NCBI GenBank assembly: GCA_016630905.1
Contig: WBMQ01000001.1
Span: 2,108,001-2,172,000 of the forward strand
Length of the DNA stretch: 64,000 nucleotides
Direction: 5' to 3'
Origin: Capillidium heterosporum
Lineage: Eukaryota; Entomophthoromycota; Entomophthoromycetes; Entomophthorales; Capillidiaceae
The position numbers were made by a program, and so were the translations under genes. Under the pieces are notes generated by a model that saw only the letters and a list, made by a program, of their open reading frames with translations, made no database searches and was not told the DNA's origin. Positions 1 to 11,293 of this stretch are shown here, piece by piece. Position 1 is the stretch's first letter, and each line of letters opens with the position of its first letter.

Positions 1-165
1 CAATCAGTCATCGAGCTGCTAAACTATTTGGAGGAAAGTGTTGAAGTTGCAGTTGCTGCAATTGAGAGGTTTATGGAACTGAACCTGGATCAGATGGAAT
101 GGAAGAGTTGGGATGAGGCAAGAAAGTTCGGATGGGAGGTACTAAACAGACGGTATATGGCTTAA
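1..165 (+). CDS. 3' end of an unidentified protein (partial, enters from the left edge)
   Basis: An open frame runs from the first base of the window to a TAA at 163-165 and gives the last 54 residues of a protein. The tail is Leu/Glu/Val-rich at first (helical looking), then rich in Trp and charged residues, ending in an Arg-Arg-Tyr-Met-Ala C-terminus. Codon use looks coding and no splice signal is needed. I do not recognise the family. It could also be a chance open frame, but there is no stop over 54 codons and composition resembles real genes nearby. Confidence 0.5.
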   Translation, partial: QSVIELLNYLEESVEVAVAAIERFMELNLDQMEWKSWDEARKFGWEVLNRRYMA

Positions 166-917
166 TATATTAGAGTACTCGTCTTTATATTTTGTAGGTT
201 TGGAGTCCTTTCTCAATGAAATAGCTTTTAGTGACCTCCAAAGTAAAATTTTACCCGGGAAACAAAGGATTTTTGGCTTCTTAGTGATGTTGAATTCACT
301 ATAAACTTTGGATTAGGAGGTGCCTACAAAATATATCACCTTTACCTACATCATCTATAAACCCTACTTTCAATCTATAAAGCAATATTAAAGCAGAATT
401 TAGTACTAAATTTCACTTTAAATTAATGCCATACAAACTTTTAATTTGAGCCAAAGGGGACAAACTGCTACCACAATGGTAAGCCCATGGCAATTCTATA
501 AAATGAACCGATATCAGCTATCAACCAAAGAGCGTAGTGCTAATCCTAACTTATATCTTGGAAATATTTACTTCATATTCGCACAATATATATTGGATAG
601 ATGATCCAATAATCGTTATCCTATAAATCCAACATAAGGTGATGGAAATAGCTTTCCCAAGCTATCGGCACCCATTCCATCCTTTAAAATATTCTCCAAG
701 TCAAATTAATACCCCTGGTAACGACATTGAAATTTCAATGCCAGCATCTCACGTTGATTACTAATGGGTTTAATATTAGAAGTAATGCTGAAAGTCAGGG
801 GTACAGGTGGTTTACCTTCACAGATCCAACCAAGTTAAACAGCATATAAATACATTAACCCCATAACGTACTAAAATCCGTCCATCTCCAAACTCAAGCA
901 TCTGTATAAAAGCCAAT
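166..917. other. Intergenic, 752 nt
   Basis: No open frame of note. It holds the 3' flank of the partial gene and the promoter of the secreted DJ-1/PfpI gene, including a TATA box near 845. Confidence 0.6.
845..852 (+). promoter_or_regulatory. TATA box of the secreted DJ-1/PfpI gene
   Basis: TATAAATA lies 66 nt before the first ATG (918) and 99 nt before the second in-frame ATG (951). A weaker TATAAAAG lies at about 904. The position fits a TATA-driven promoter. Confidence 0.45.
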
Positions 918-1685
918 ATGTCCTATCAAAATAAAACAGCTACAAACATCATGTCACAATTAATCCACTTTCTAATCCTATCTTTAAACTTCCTATATAT
1001 CACTTCAAGCCAAGGCCTACCTCCCATTACCTTAAAACCCCACTACAGAGTCGCCTCCATAGTCTATGACAAGTTCACTTTGACTGACCTTATAGGTCCC
1101 ACCGAAGTGTTTGGTATACTGGCTACCAACTTTACCCAAGTTATCGTCGGTAAGGAAGCCAAAGCCAAAGTAAATCCTACTGTCAAAGGGTTCTACTTTG
1201 AAACTGAGCTGTCTTTGCAGGAAGCCGCTACTTTAGAGGATTCCCAAAAATTCAATATGGTAGTCATCCCAGGCGGTACTGATGGTACATTAGCAGCTCG
1301 TAATGACCCTAGCTTTATTTACTATCTCACCAAACTGATTTCCAAATCAGACATAGTACTTTCAGTATGCACAGGGTCCACTATCTTGGCCCAAACTGGC
1401 GTCTTAGATTACAAGGATGCTACTTCCAACAAAGTTTTGTTTTACGAATATACCAAACCCTTTGATAAGGTTAATTGGGTTTACAAAGCTCGATGGGTCC
1501 ACAGTAAAGATGGAAAGTATGTTACTTCATCGGGAATTTCGGCTGGTTACGATGCTGCCTTGTATATCACTAGTAGGATCTTTGGAAAGGTTAAAGCAGA
1601 GGCGGTAGCTAAAACTTTGGAGTTTAATGCTATATGGAATTCTGAAAATGATCCTTTCGCCGTTGATGAGAAGAAGGTTTATTAA
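918..1685 (+). CDS. Secreted DJ-1/PfpI family protein (isonitrile hydratase/InhA-like fold)
   Basis: Single-exon gene of 255 aa. The second Met (residue 12, base 951) begins a good hydrophobic signal peptide, so the mature protein is probably secreted; translation may really start there. The DJ-1/PfpI fold shows in order: the V-Y-D-K-F strand near 49-53, Asp57 in the T-D-L-I-G-P motif, P-G-G at 118-120, and the nucleophile-elbow Cys151 followed by Thr-Gly-Ser. The R-W-V ... T-S-S-G-I-S-A-G-Y-D segment is typical of the InhA/AraC-coregulator branch. In Pseudomonas InhA the catalytic pair is Asp17 and Cys101; both have counterparts here. Substrate is unknown, and the secretion signal is unusual for this fold. 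Two paralogues lie at 22.4-23.1 kb (broken) and 24.3-25.1 kb (intact). Confidence 0.85.
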   Translation: MSYQNKTATNIMSQLIHFLILSLNFLYITSSQGLPPITLKPHYRVASIVYDKFTLTDLIGPTEVFGILATNFTQVIVGKEAKAKVNPTVKGFYFETELSLQEAATLEDSQKFNMVVIPGGTDGTLAARNDPSFIYYLTKLISKSDIVLSVCTGSTILAQTGVLDYKDATSNKVLFYEYTKPFDKVNWVYKARWVHSKDGKYVTSSGISAGYDAALYITSRIFGKVKAEAVAKTLEFNAIWNSENDPFAVDEKKVY

Positions 1686-2288
1686 ATTAAGTAAATTGTT
1701 TTTGATTATAATCATGTTTCTTTTAATTACTGTAAATCTTTTATAGTTCCTGTACCTTACTTTTTCAAGTTATAGTTTAATATTTTTTATACTTTACAAT
1801 AAAGTAATCCATGTTTCCATTTCAAGGCCTGGGAACCGTCAACCTAAAAACATAATAAAATTCAAAAACACAGCCTACTATAGCCTATTAACCGAGTTGA
1901 AGGTTAACAGATTAATGTATGTGAAGGTCCTCAATTTGAAACCATTCCAAAGTTTATATCTCGCCAGAAGCAAAGCTTCAGATCTACGGCTACAAGGCAG
2001 TAAAAAATGAATCTTAGTTTAGTTGAAGGGTATCTACTGCATTGGCCCCAGCTTGAAAACAATAGGGTTAAAATTAGAAATATATTATCACCACTAAATC
2101 CATTTATAAAGTATCGTTCAAGACTTTCACTAAATATATAGAAATATTCGAGAATAGTCAATCTGCTGCTACGCCTATTCCTCATAGGATAATCGACTTG
2201 ATATTTTTATGGAAAGATTTATATTGTATCAAATATTATTATAGGTTTATGAATTCGTTAAGTTGTCTGCCTTCGAACGTATCCCCAC
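1686..2288. other. Intergenic with a possible F-box-protein relic
   Basis: The stretch 1931-2185 (minus strand) is an 84-codon open frame. A short run (Ser-Trp-Gly ... Leu-Lys-Leu) weakly recalls the middle of the F-box protein at 3883-5250. I cannot show that it is a gene; it is more likely a decayed fragment or chance. Confidence 0.25.
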
Positions 2289-2289
2289 T

Positions 2290-3297
2290 TAATTAATATT
2301 GCTATATGATTTATGGAATATGTAATGAAGGTAGTTTATTCCCTATACCCTAAGCATCACCCTACTAAACACATTACAAAGTGATCCCCTTGCTGTACCT
2401 TTCAACCTAGCTTCGATTTGAATTCAACCATCCTCCTAAACTCTTCCGAATCTTCAAATGGTTCCATAGGAAGCTATCAAAAATAAGAATTTCCAGCAAG
2501 AATAAAGCAGCTTACGGTAAGATATCCCAGCAGTGGGTCGAACGGTCTTTTGGCTTTGATTTGGTCAACTCCATCCACCTCCTCAACTGTCCTTTTGGTG
2601 GTCCCATTAGTCGACCCCTTCTGCTTACTAAGTTTGGTGCCCAGCTTCTCTATCTTACTAAAGCAAGCTTTGAACTCGGTGCTGCCATCTAAGAATTGGA
2701 ACTGCAGCTTGTGCTTATCCACCTTTACCTACAAACATGCATAAATGAATTGAAGTAGAACGCACTTACCCCATGCAGCCCACACCCCAAATAGAAGACA
2801 CTGGCAACTATTATGTTGTTATCGAAGGCCAGCGTCTTCTTTGACTGGATGTCGTCACTCAGCCGTTTCAAATCGTCCAAAAGGTGCGTGCAGCCAAACT
2901 TGATACACAGCGAGTTCAAAGTCAACACTGGCTGGACGTTCAGCGCCTTCTTGACTTCTTTCAAATGCTTGAAGTAGCGCTTGGAGTCGCATGCGGCGTA
3001 GGAAATCAACTTGGCACTGTCGACTAAAACTTCAAAGCTATCCCAGCTGGTAAGGCAAAGTGAAATCTGAATTAAATTTACTCTTGGAGGGCGAGGTGGA
3101 GGCTTATAGTCGAAAGTATTTGGTTGGGGATGCGTAGGCGTATGTGCTCTAGCTTTCGTCGGTAGGCTTGCGTCTTGTCGATTATTACGTCATGCAGTTG
3201 GTCGTCGGCTTGTAGAGTTAGGAGCCGAGTTTTTATTTCTATGGTTGCCATCTTTTTAGGCTGGTGGGTCGGTTGTGCTATTGAAGGCTGTGGATTA
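2290..3297 (-). repeat. Inverted duplication, arm A (ORC6 segment)
   Basis: About 1.0 kb that matches 15987-16991 in reverse complement. Introns 1-3 are base-for-base identical between the arms; the coding parts differ by five substitutions and one inserted base. Homology stops close to an AATTAA on one side and just upstream of the ORC6 start on the other. No terminal repeats, target-site duplication or transposase were seen. Confidence 0.9.
2402..3251 (-). CDS. ORC6: Origin recognition complex subunit 6, copy A (C-terminus shortened)
   Basis: Four exons on the minus strand: 3251-3082, 3046-2770, 2728-2516 and 2473-2402, giving 243 aa. The protein aligns along its length with metazoan ORC6: an N-terminal cyclin-like repeat, then the second cyclin-like repeat with the L-x-K-V-D-K-x-K motif, a Lys/Thr-rich linker and a C-terminal E-E-F-R-R helix. 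ORC6 is part of the complex that marks replication origins and loads MCM. Compared with copy B it has two amino-acid changes (Asn to Asp, Ala to Val) and one extra A near 2412 that shifts the frame, so the protein stops after Lys-Leu-Gly and loses the last ten residues of copy B. That tail lies in the region which in human ORC6 contacts ORC3, so this copy may be impaired. Confidence 0.8.
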
Positions 3298-3882
3298 AAG
3301 GCTGTGTTAATGTGATATCTTGATTTATAGAATTTGAATCAAAGGCAAAACGAAGTATCATCACAACAATAAAGAAATAATATTTAGTATATCCAAGAAC
3401 ATCATATTTGGAACTTAAATTATTGTAATTTTAAGATATATTGTTAATAAATTAGTAAGCTGAATTCATATCTTTTCCAGTTTGAACAATACCGAAATAT
3501 CATTTAGTTTGCAGATGAACTCTAAAGGTTGAAACAGATATCCGTAGTTTACCAGTATATTGGATCCTTTTTAACTATGTTCGCATCAAATATTCATATT
3601 CTCAAGATAAATCCATGTCTTGCTATCCATTGACATTCTAATGGTATCTAGTGTCCTTGCTAGGGCTATATATCAATTATATATTGCGATAAATAGGATT
3701 CTTTAGTGAAAGGCTGCAGCTATAACTTCCATTTATAATGATATATAAAAAGTAGAATGCTGTAATATATTCAATAGACCCATAAATAAATTTAATTACA
3801 TTTCATTTTAAGCTGAACATCACTATTCCATATATATAGCCATATCGATCCAACCCTCACCAAATCTACAATACATACCTCA
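3298..3882. other. Intergenic, 585 nt
   Basis: AT-rich, no supportable gene. It holds the upstream flank of ORC6 copy A and the 3' flank of the F-box gene. Confidence 0.5.
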
Positions 3883-5250
3883 TCAGTCATGGAATTTAGT
3901 ATACCTAACTTCCTCACCTTCGACAATCTTCAAGAGCAGAGGAGCCTTACTTTTAAACCAAGCTACCAACCTTGGATACGTAAATAGTAAGTTTAATGAC
4001 ATCAAGCTAGGAAACCTGAGATCGTTAGTCTTGAAGCTAAAGAGAGCTCCTGTATCGATTCCATTTCGATGAAGCCCAATATCCAGGTACCTACAGTTGC
4101 GTAAATTGGCGAGAAACGAAAGGAACTTTGACGATAGAGTTGCCTGGTATCTAATAGCGAAGCTTTTCAACTTCAACTGGGGTTCAAAGTCGAAACATTG
4201 GTCGTCAAAGTTACCAGATAGCTCAATTGCCTCCAAATTGACAAGCTGGTCAAATACTAATGGAAGCAAAATGTGTTCACACTCTCTAGGAATGGCCAAG
4301 CTTAGCGATCTTAGGTTTGTGAAAGTAGTGATGTCCGTTGTCGATGGTAGACTAGCTGTTTCTGGGTAAGGGATATGCGCATTCCTTGGAAGAGTTTTGC
4401 TGAACAACGAAAAAGCGTCTATATCGAGTGTTGTAGGCAAGTTTAGATATTTTATGTTGGGCCAAACCTTGGAGTTGAGTAGGTAGTCGAAAAGCCTCCT
4501 AGAGGGAATTTCTTGGATTTTGAAAGTAAATCTTTTAACTTTGTCGATTGGTAGTAAGGTTGTATAGGAAGCAGGCTCACCAAGTGAAATTTGTTCTGAG
4601 ATCAGGTTTTGTAAGCGAGGGAGATTCTCATTTATACTCTCGAAAAATGTAAAGTCAGTATAACTGATGCTGTATTCGAAGGTCACCAGGTGTGAGGCTT
4701 TTATCATGAGGAGTAGATTGTAAGGTAAGCTCTCCTGAGTGAAGGATAGTTTCAGCTTCTTGAGATGTAAAAGATGGGGTAGTATGGGTCTTGTATCTAA
4801 CTCCCAGCCCCAGCTGAATGTAAGGTCATATTCCACCAATTTATGAAGCTTGCTGGAGCACTTGATCAGGTTTTCAAATTGGATTTCATCCTCTATAACA
4901 TCGGTATATACTAGCAGATTCTTGTAAAGCTTAAAAAATGGATCCGATTTAGCCCAAAGGTGAAACTGAGATGCCTTGATAAATTTATTGTATTTGTCGA
5001 TAAGATATTTGATTTTTTCCAAAGACCGGTATATTTCATCCTTATCAGCAAAAGAAAATTTTCCAGCTCTTTTAAATAGACCAGTTATTCCAAGCATTGC
5101 AGTTCTATAGAAGGATGGGGTAAGGAGTTGACGGAAATATCGATTCACTGATAGTAAGGTGTATTGCTCGCTGTAGTTGAGGTCTCGAAGTATCTCTTCC
5201 ATTACAATGATGGGAAGTGACTGAAGTGTTGCTAAATTCAGTTGTCCCAT
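3883..5250 (-). CDS. F-box protein with Leu-rich-like C-terminal repeats
   Basis: Single exon, 455 aa. Residues about 11-50 form an F-box (L-P-x-x-V-M-E-E-I-L-R-D-L ... L-L-S-V-N-R-Y-F-R), which would dock the protein on SKP1 in an SCF ubiquitin ligase. The rest consists of irregular leucine-rich units (L-x-x-L-K-x-L-x-L) that presumably bind the substrate, and it ends in a W-F-K-S-K-A-P-L-L signature also seen in the paralogues at 42.9 and 47.3 kb and in the pseudogene at 17.1 kb. Start chosen because the F-box follows directly, as in the paralogues. Substrate unknown. Such families are greatly expanded in some early-diverging fungi. Confidence 0.75.
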   Translation of the reverse strand: MGQLNLATLQSLPIIVMEEILRDLNYSEQYTLLSVNRYFRQLLTPSFYRTAMLGITGLFKRAGKFSFADKDEIYRSLEKIKYLIDKYNKFIKASQFHLWAKSDPFFKLYKNLLVYTDVIEDEIQFENLIKCSSKLHKLVEYDLTFSWGWELDTRPILPHLLHLKKLKLSFTQESLPYNLLLMIKASHLVTFEYSISYTDFTFFESINENLPRLQNLISEQISLGEPASYTTLLPIDKVKRFTFKIQEIPSRRLFDYLLNSKVWPNIKYLNLPTTLDIDAFSLFSKTLPRNAHIPYPETASLPSTTDITTFTNLRSLSLAIPRECEHILLPLVFDQLVNLEAIELSGNFDDQCFDFEPQLKLKSFAIRYQATLSSKFLSFLANLRNCRYLDIGLHRNGIDTGALFSFKTNDLRFPSLMSLNLLFTYPRLVAWFKSKAPLLLKIVEGEEVRYTKFHD

Positions 5251-5655
5251 CGCTCATTATATATTTTTAACTGTTGTTGAATAGGCACTTGAAATTTGGT
5301 TGGAGAGTATGTGCTGGAAATTTCAGCGTAAAGCTTAGAGAGAAAGCAAGCCAGGCTATTTTATAAAGTACCTTTTAATTTTGAAATTTGTCCAGTTTAT
5401 AGATACTCCTTGAAAGGTAACTTTGAAATTCCAAATTAAATGCTTTATAAAATTACTATAGCTTTAATTTTGGAGCAAGTAATTTGGAATTTTGGATATA
5501 TTTCCTGAAATATCTCAATAAATAGTCTAGAAATCAAATCACATTTCCAACTCGCAGTTTTCAACTTTATTATGTCATATTCAGATACATAAGCTAAGGA
5601 AATAACCACAACAGATGGAAAAGTTTCTTAGAACGAACATCGAAATAGAATAGAA
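5251..5655. other. Intergenic between divergent F-box and RQC2 genes
   Basis: About 400 nt, AT-rich. No open frame of note; it should hold both promoters. No clear TATA box for the RQC2 side. Confidence 0.5.
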
Positions 5656-8600
5656 ATGAAGCAGAGATTTTCGTCATTGGATATTCGAGCATCGGTACAT
5701 GACCTTAAAGCCAAGTAAACCACTTTTTTGTTTTCAAAGCTAATTTGCAAGCAAGGTTGGTAGGTTTAAGGCTACAAGGTATTTATGACATCAACTCCAA
5801 GACCTTCTTATTGAAATTTGCCATGGTAAGTTTTTTACTTTTAAATTGAAATTGATTCTGTTGAAAAGCCCGATCGTAAGGAATTTTTAGTTTTAGAGTC
5901 GGGTATCAGATTACATTTAACTCAGTTTTCAAGAGAGAAGGCGGTAGCTCCCGGTTCCTTCTGTACCAAAGTATGTTTTTTATTTTGCTTAAAGCTAATT
6001 GCAAAAAGATCCGTAAACACTTGAAAAGTCGTAGATTAACTGCAGTACACCAAGCTGGCGTTGATAGGATTGTGCATTTTGAGTTTGCAGCTTCGGCTGG
6101 AAGTGACCAACCAGGGTCCTACCATCTAATTTGCGAGTTTTACGCATCAGTAAGTTCATTTTTCGAAGGACGTAGTATTGAAATCAAATTTAGGGGAATG
6201 TTATTTTGACCGACCATAACTTTACTGTCCTCACCTTACTACGAGTTGTCAATCCTCAAGCTCAAGCTCAAATTCAAGCTAAACCGAAAGGCAAAGTAAA
6301 GGGTAAGGAGAATGAAAAGATTGAAGAACCCAAGAAGGAGGCTACTTTCACCTTGGCAGTTAAAGATACTTACGACTTGAAGACTGTTTCAAGGGATTTC
6401 GAGCCTGCAACCTTGGACAAAGTTCTGCAGTGGATTGAGACCAACGCCGCCAAAGAACAACCCAAGGGTGGAAAAAACAAGAAAGGCGATGGCTTGAAGA
6501 AGGCGCTTAACGATGTAGGGTTCTATGGACTTGCACTTGCCGAGCATGCTTTATTGGAAGCTGGTCTAGATCCTGATATCGATATACGTACTTACAAATG
6601 GGATGACGCTACCTACAACAAGCTGTCTCAAGCACTAAAGTTGGCCGACGACACGATTTTGAACTTAGATAAACACCCATCCCCCGGGTATATCCTTTTA
6701 GATGAGAAGTCAAGTGGGGCTGAAGGTGGGGCTGAACTCTACAAAGAGTTTCACCCTTTGCTATTTAAGCAATATGAAAATACAAAGTACATTAAGTTCG
6801 ATTCTTTTGATATGGCTTTAGATAACTTCTTCTCCAACATCGAAAGTCAAAGAGCAGAACAAAAGTTGCTGGCTCAGGTAAACACTTTAGAATATTTATA
6901 ACTAACTTTAGCGTAGGAAGAGGCAGCTAAACACAAGATCGAGGCCATCAAAGCCGAACAGATGGGTAGAGTTACGCAGCTTGCTGAAGCTGAACAGAGG
7001 CACCGACATCTGGCTTCAGTTATCGAATTCCACCTCGAGCTAGTCGACCAGATCATTTTAGTCGTACGTAGTTTAGTTGCTTCAGGTATAGACTGGAAAG
7101 AAATCGCCGACATTGTCGCTGAAGAGAAGCGAAAGAACAACCCACTGGCCCAGCATATCGTCAGCCTCCAACTCGAGACCAACCGAATTACCGTTAAATT
7201 GGTTGATCTCTCGGATGATAGCAATACAGCTGAAGAGGAGGATGAGGAAAGTGATCTTGATGAAACCGATTCCGAAGCCTCATCTCAAGCTTCAATTGAA
7301 CCTACCTACGTCGACATCCAGCTGGATTTAGCACTCACAGCTTATGCCAACTCAACCTCCTATTACGGACTGAAGAAGGCTTCAGCACTTAAAAAAGACA
7401 AGACACTTGCGGTAGCTAGCGATGCCTTGAAGAGTGCTGAGAAGAAGGTACTTCACGACCTAGCTGCTCTTAAATTGGCAAAGCCAGTAGCTCATGTAAA
7501 CAAGATGCGCAAACCACTGTGGTTTGAGAAGTTCAACTGGTTTTTATCGTCCGAACGTTACCTGGTAGTTGCCGGTAGGGATCTTCAACAGAACGAAATC
7601 TTGGTCAAGAAATATTTGAACAAAGGAGATCTATACGTTCATGCCGACATGCATGGTGCAGCCACTGTCGTCATCAAGAACCCGACAGGAAGGCCAGTAC
7701 CTCCAAGCACTTTGAATCAGGCCGGCACAATGTCGGTATGTCACTCCAAGGCCTGGGAAAGTAAGATCCTGACTTCGGCTTGGTGGGTCTTCAATCACCA
7801 AGTTTCGAAAGCTGCTCCTACCGGAGAGTATCTAGCTGCAGGTTCGTTTGCCATCAGAGGTAAAAAAAACTTTTTGGCACCGGCAGCGCTCCTCTACGGA
7901 TTCAGTATGATGTACTTGTTGGAGCCCGAGTTTGCAAGTCAGAGGGCCGCCGAACGGAAGCTTAAGATGGCGGAATCGGAACAGCCAGAACCTGAAGTCG
8001 AAATAGACGACTCAGTCTCAGAAGTTACTACAAACACTACTACGTCGATGCTGGAGCAAGGGGTCGACAAGTATGGGTTACTTTCGTCAGACTTACTGCA
8101 GCAACCTGGCTTTGAGCGAGAGGAGGAGGCTGAGGAGGTTGAAGGTGAACTCTCGATCGTCGATCAATTGATCCAGTCGGTTCAACCTACTGCCGCCGCC
8201 CCTGAACGTACTCCCAAGGTAACTTTTCTAAAGTTTTACTGTGATTGACTTTTTAATTTAGAACAAAACTAATGGTAAAAGTACCAAAACGAAGGAGAGC
8301 ATCGAACCGGCCACCGAACTGAGCGAGAAACCAGAGGCGGAACCCAGTAAACCCAACCCTCAAAGCTCACCAAAGGCTAAGGAGGGCAATATAAACCCAA
8401 CTCAGCTAAAACGTGGTCAGCGCAGCAAGCTAAAGAAGATCCAGAACAAATACTTTGACCAGGACGAGGAGGATCGCAAATTGGCTATGAGCCTTCTCGG
8501 ATCTGACAAAGGCAAGCAACCCAAAGGTAAGAAAGGTAAACTCGAGCAGAAGAAGAAGGAGGAATTGGAAAGTCGACCCAAGTTCAATCGACTCCCATCC

Positions 8601-9014
8601 AAACCCTACGAACCCAAAGCCCAAGAGGCTAAAGCTGAGGATGCTATCGATGGAAATGACAACGAGGATGATGATGACGACGATAACGATCTCCACACAA
8701 CCGACTTGACTGACGCCTTAGTTGGAGACCTACGCGAAGGGGAGCTGTTCACCTACCTCGTACCTATGGCTGCCCCCTACTCAGCCATCCAGAGCTTCAA
8801 GTTCAAGGTCAAGTTGCAGCCGGGGCATTTGAAGAAAGGTAAAGCTAGCAAACAGGCAAGGCAGTTGTTTACAACCATGGCTGCCAATTCGGAAGTGGAG
8901 AAGGAAGCTATCAAAGTGATCCCCGATCAAGAGTTTATCAGTGCGATCTTAGGCAACTGTAAGTTGGCTTCAACCCAGCTGTTGAATAAGAAAGATAAAA
9001 AAGGAAAGAAATAA
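5656..9014 (+). CDS. RQC2: Ribosome quality control complex subunit 2 (NEMF/Rqc2/Tae2)
   Basis: Seven exons: 5656-5714, 5756-5825, 5869-5970, 6009-6149, 6194-6877, 6917-8218 and 8262-9014; 1036 aa, close to yeast Rqc2 and human NEMF. Rqc2 binds stalled 60S subunits carrying peptidyl-tRNA, recruits the Ltn1 ligase and adds CAT tails. The order is NFACT-N, helical middle with an acidic stretch, NFACT-R (W-F-E-K-F-N-W-F ... Y-V-H-A-D-M-H-G-A), Lys-rich region, NFACT-C. Residues linked to CAT tailing are present: Asp9 in S-S-L-D and Asp96-Arg97 in G-V-D-R. All six introns are 38-44 nt and every junction keeps frame. No TATA box seen. Confidence 0.95.
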
Positions 9015-9711
9015 ATTGATTTTGAGACTGGGTAAAATAGATAATAAGACTTTGAAAAGTTGGTGTTTTGATGGTTAGATTTTTAGATATAGTTTGGCTA
9101 TTATAATTAAAAGTAGTACTACCTTGGTACAATCTTTCTTTTACATTACTTGGCTAACATTCTTATATCACTTTATAGTGAAGCTCTCAACCTTTTATTT
9201 TAAAAAAGTTGGGGTGTAGGTCATTAAGCTTGGACTTTTATCTCAAGGTTTTGGAAATGAGACAAATGGCTATGGCGTAGTTCTTGGAAATCAAGCTTAA
9301 GGCTGCTACTCAGTTTTTTTAATAGTTTATTATCCAAGTTGTAGACGAAGGTTATCATTATTTTTAGCTACTGACATGGAGTTTGATCGAGAACCTATAT
9401 TTCATTCAATTTCGATAGATTGAATGAAGGATCTAGAGAAATTAGTTTGAATCTTGAAATTGCAATAAAAGCTGTTTAAAATTTAGTCCATTATCCTTGC
9501 CAAGGTGGATTTTAAAATAGACCTATTTATCAGACTTTTTATACCTACTTATCAAGTCTAAAATAGTTTAGTTTCATAGGTTGAAGATTCCAATAGGAGA
9601 GAATCTTGCAACAAGGATACATAATGTTGAAGTTTTGAAATTTCTAAAAGCCTCATCGTCAACTCTACACCTCCAAACTCCACAACACATTTATATATTT
9701 ATACGACAACT
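9015..9711. other. Intergenic, 697 nt
   Basis: AT-rich, many stops in all frames. One TTGAATGAA-like patch near 9400-9430 is a small imperfect palindrome. No gene seen. Confidence 0.5.
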
Positions 9712-11234
9712 ATGGGAAAGAATATTAAGAGTAAAAGTAAGGTTCAACCAGAAGAGAATACCGATAAAACTGTAAAGAAAGTTAAAGTTGCTGAAGAAGA
9801 CAAGTTGAAACCTACAGCTCAAAAGGAGCAAACAAATACTACCAAAGGTAACTTTAATATTTTGTATTTTTCCAATCTTAACAACCGTTTTTAAATAAAA
9901 GAACCTAAAGACAAGAAGGATGTAGAAGATGACAGTGATATGAGCGATTTAGAGAACGACCTATCGGACACCAACTTAGAAACCTCCTTAACCAATTTAA
10001 AAGCAGTCGAACTCTACAAACTGCTAAAACCCAAATTAAATATTAATTTTGCCATCGACAAACCTTACTTGATTGAAAAATTCAATTTGGAAGACAATAA
10101 CCAACAAGTTTTGGTCCACAGTTTCGAAAACTTGTTCAAAAAATTTGAAGATGAAAAGGTCAAGAAAGAGGATGGGAAAGAGCTGTTATGGTATTGGGTG
10201 GCTAAACTAGATTTTTTGGAAGGCTTGAGTGATAATGATAGTTGGACTTTTACTTTATCAGAGTTGAAAGGTGATGTTGGGAAGTTTAAGGACTTGGACT
10301 TGCAATTAGCTTTAAAGGTGGTTTTGGGGTACCAGGTAATTTAGAAATTTGCAAATGTTTGTCGAAACCCTTCTCTAATCAAATTTTACAATAGTTAAGC
10401 TTTGACTTTGACAAGCTAGAAAAGAAGCATAAGTTGGTACCGATAACTGCTAATGAACTGTCTAAAAGCATGAAGATAAAATTGGAGAGTTTGACTGGTA
10501 AATACGATAAAGTAATAATTATATATATATTATTTTATTTAAAATCTTTATCTAGACGACTACCGAAAACACTTTCCTAGAGCTGGAGCTAGTTAACAAG
10601 CTGCTAAAGTTAACTTTGTACATCTTGAATTTATCGGTAGTCAAAGATAATGGTGTTTTCAAGTTGGAAATTTCCAAAGTTTTGGATGGAGTTCAAAGTT
10701 TGTTGGATAAGGTTGGTTATGGGACTTTATCAGTCAACCGATTCAACAGCCTAGCAGTTACCAACCAGCTCCTATTTCTAACCAGTAAGGTGATCGATCC
10801 TACTCAAACTAAAGTACCTTTTAAATCCCATATACAAACTAATTGGTTATTAGGATATATTACCCAAATTGATCCAAAACTTGGAGTTTAACGTGGTGGA
10901 CGATGACTTCAACACCTTGAGTTTGGTAAATTTGATTGTAATTGAAAGTACACTAATTTGCTTATGGGAAAATTTAGTTAGGACAGTCGTACTTGACTCT
11001 AGCTAAAACTTTGAAGAAAGAGGAAGGAAATAAAGAGTTGAAGGAAGCCGAGTTGGAACAAGTTGCCGAGAATTTCGCTTTAGGTATCGATTACTTGTAC
11101 CAGGCTAAAGAATTGAACAATGGTAAACTAAGAAACCTACTGTAGTTTAATTTTACTAACGTATGCTTTAAAATGTAGATGATGAAGAGTTAAATCAAAT
11201 GTTGAAGGAATTTGAAGCGTTGCAAGAGCAATAA
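9712..11234 (+). CDS. Probable enhancer of translation termination 1 / Nro1 family protein
   Basis: Seven exons by eye: 9712-9847, 9902-10335, 10395-10511, 10556-10789, 10854-10925, 10978-11122 and 11179-11234, giving 397 aa (yeast Ett1 is about 412). The protein opens with a Lys-rich, nuclear-looking segment, then an acidic patch (D-D-S-D), followed by helical units; the end has a TPR-like L-G-Q-S-Y-L-T-L-A-K segment and an acidic/Gln tail. Ett1 in yeast promotes stop-codon reading; fission-yeast Nro1 restrains the oxygen sensor Ofd1. The family call rests on length, architecture and remembered similarity, not on a diagnostic motif. The fourth intron (10790-10853) uses a GTGATC donor, the weakest junction. 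It could instead be another TPR-like nuclear protein. Confidence 0.5.
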
Positions 11235-11293
11235 AAACCAACCGTTTTTATTTGTATATATTTTCTTTTATTTCACTATCACATTGCAACATT

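Noticed and set aside
8417-8696. Minus-strand frames rich in Ile/Val/Leu
   Set aside because: Antisense of the Asp/Glu/Lys-rich region of RQC2, which yields hydrophobic-looking reverse translations.
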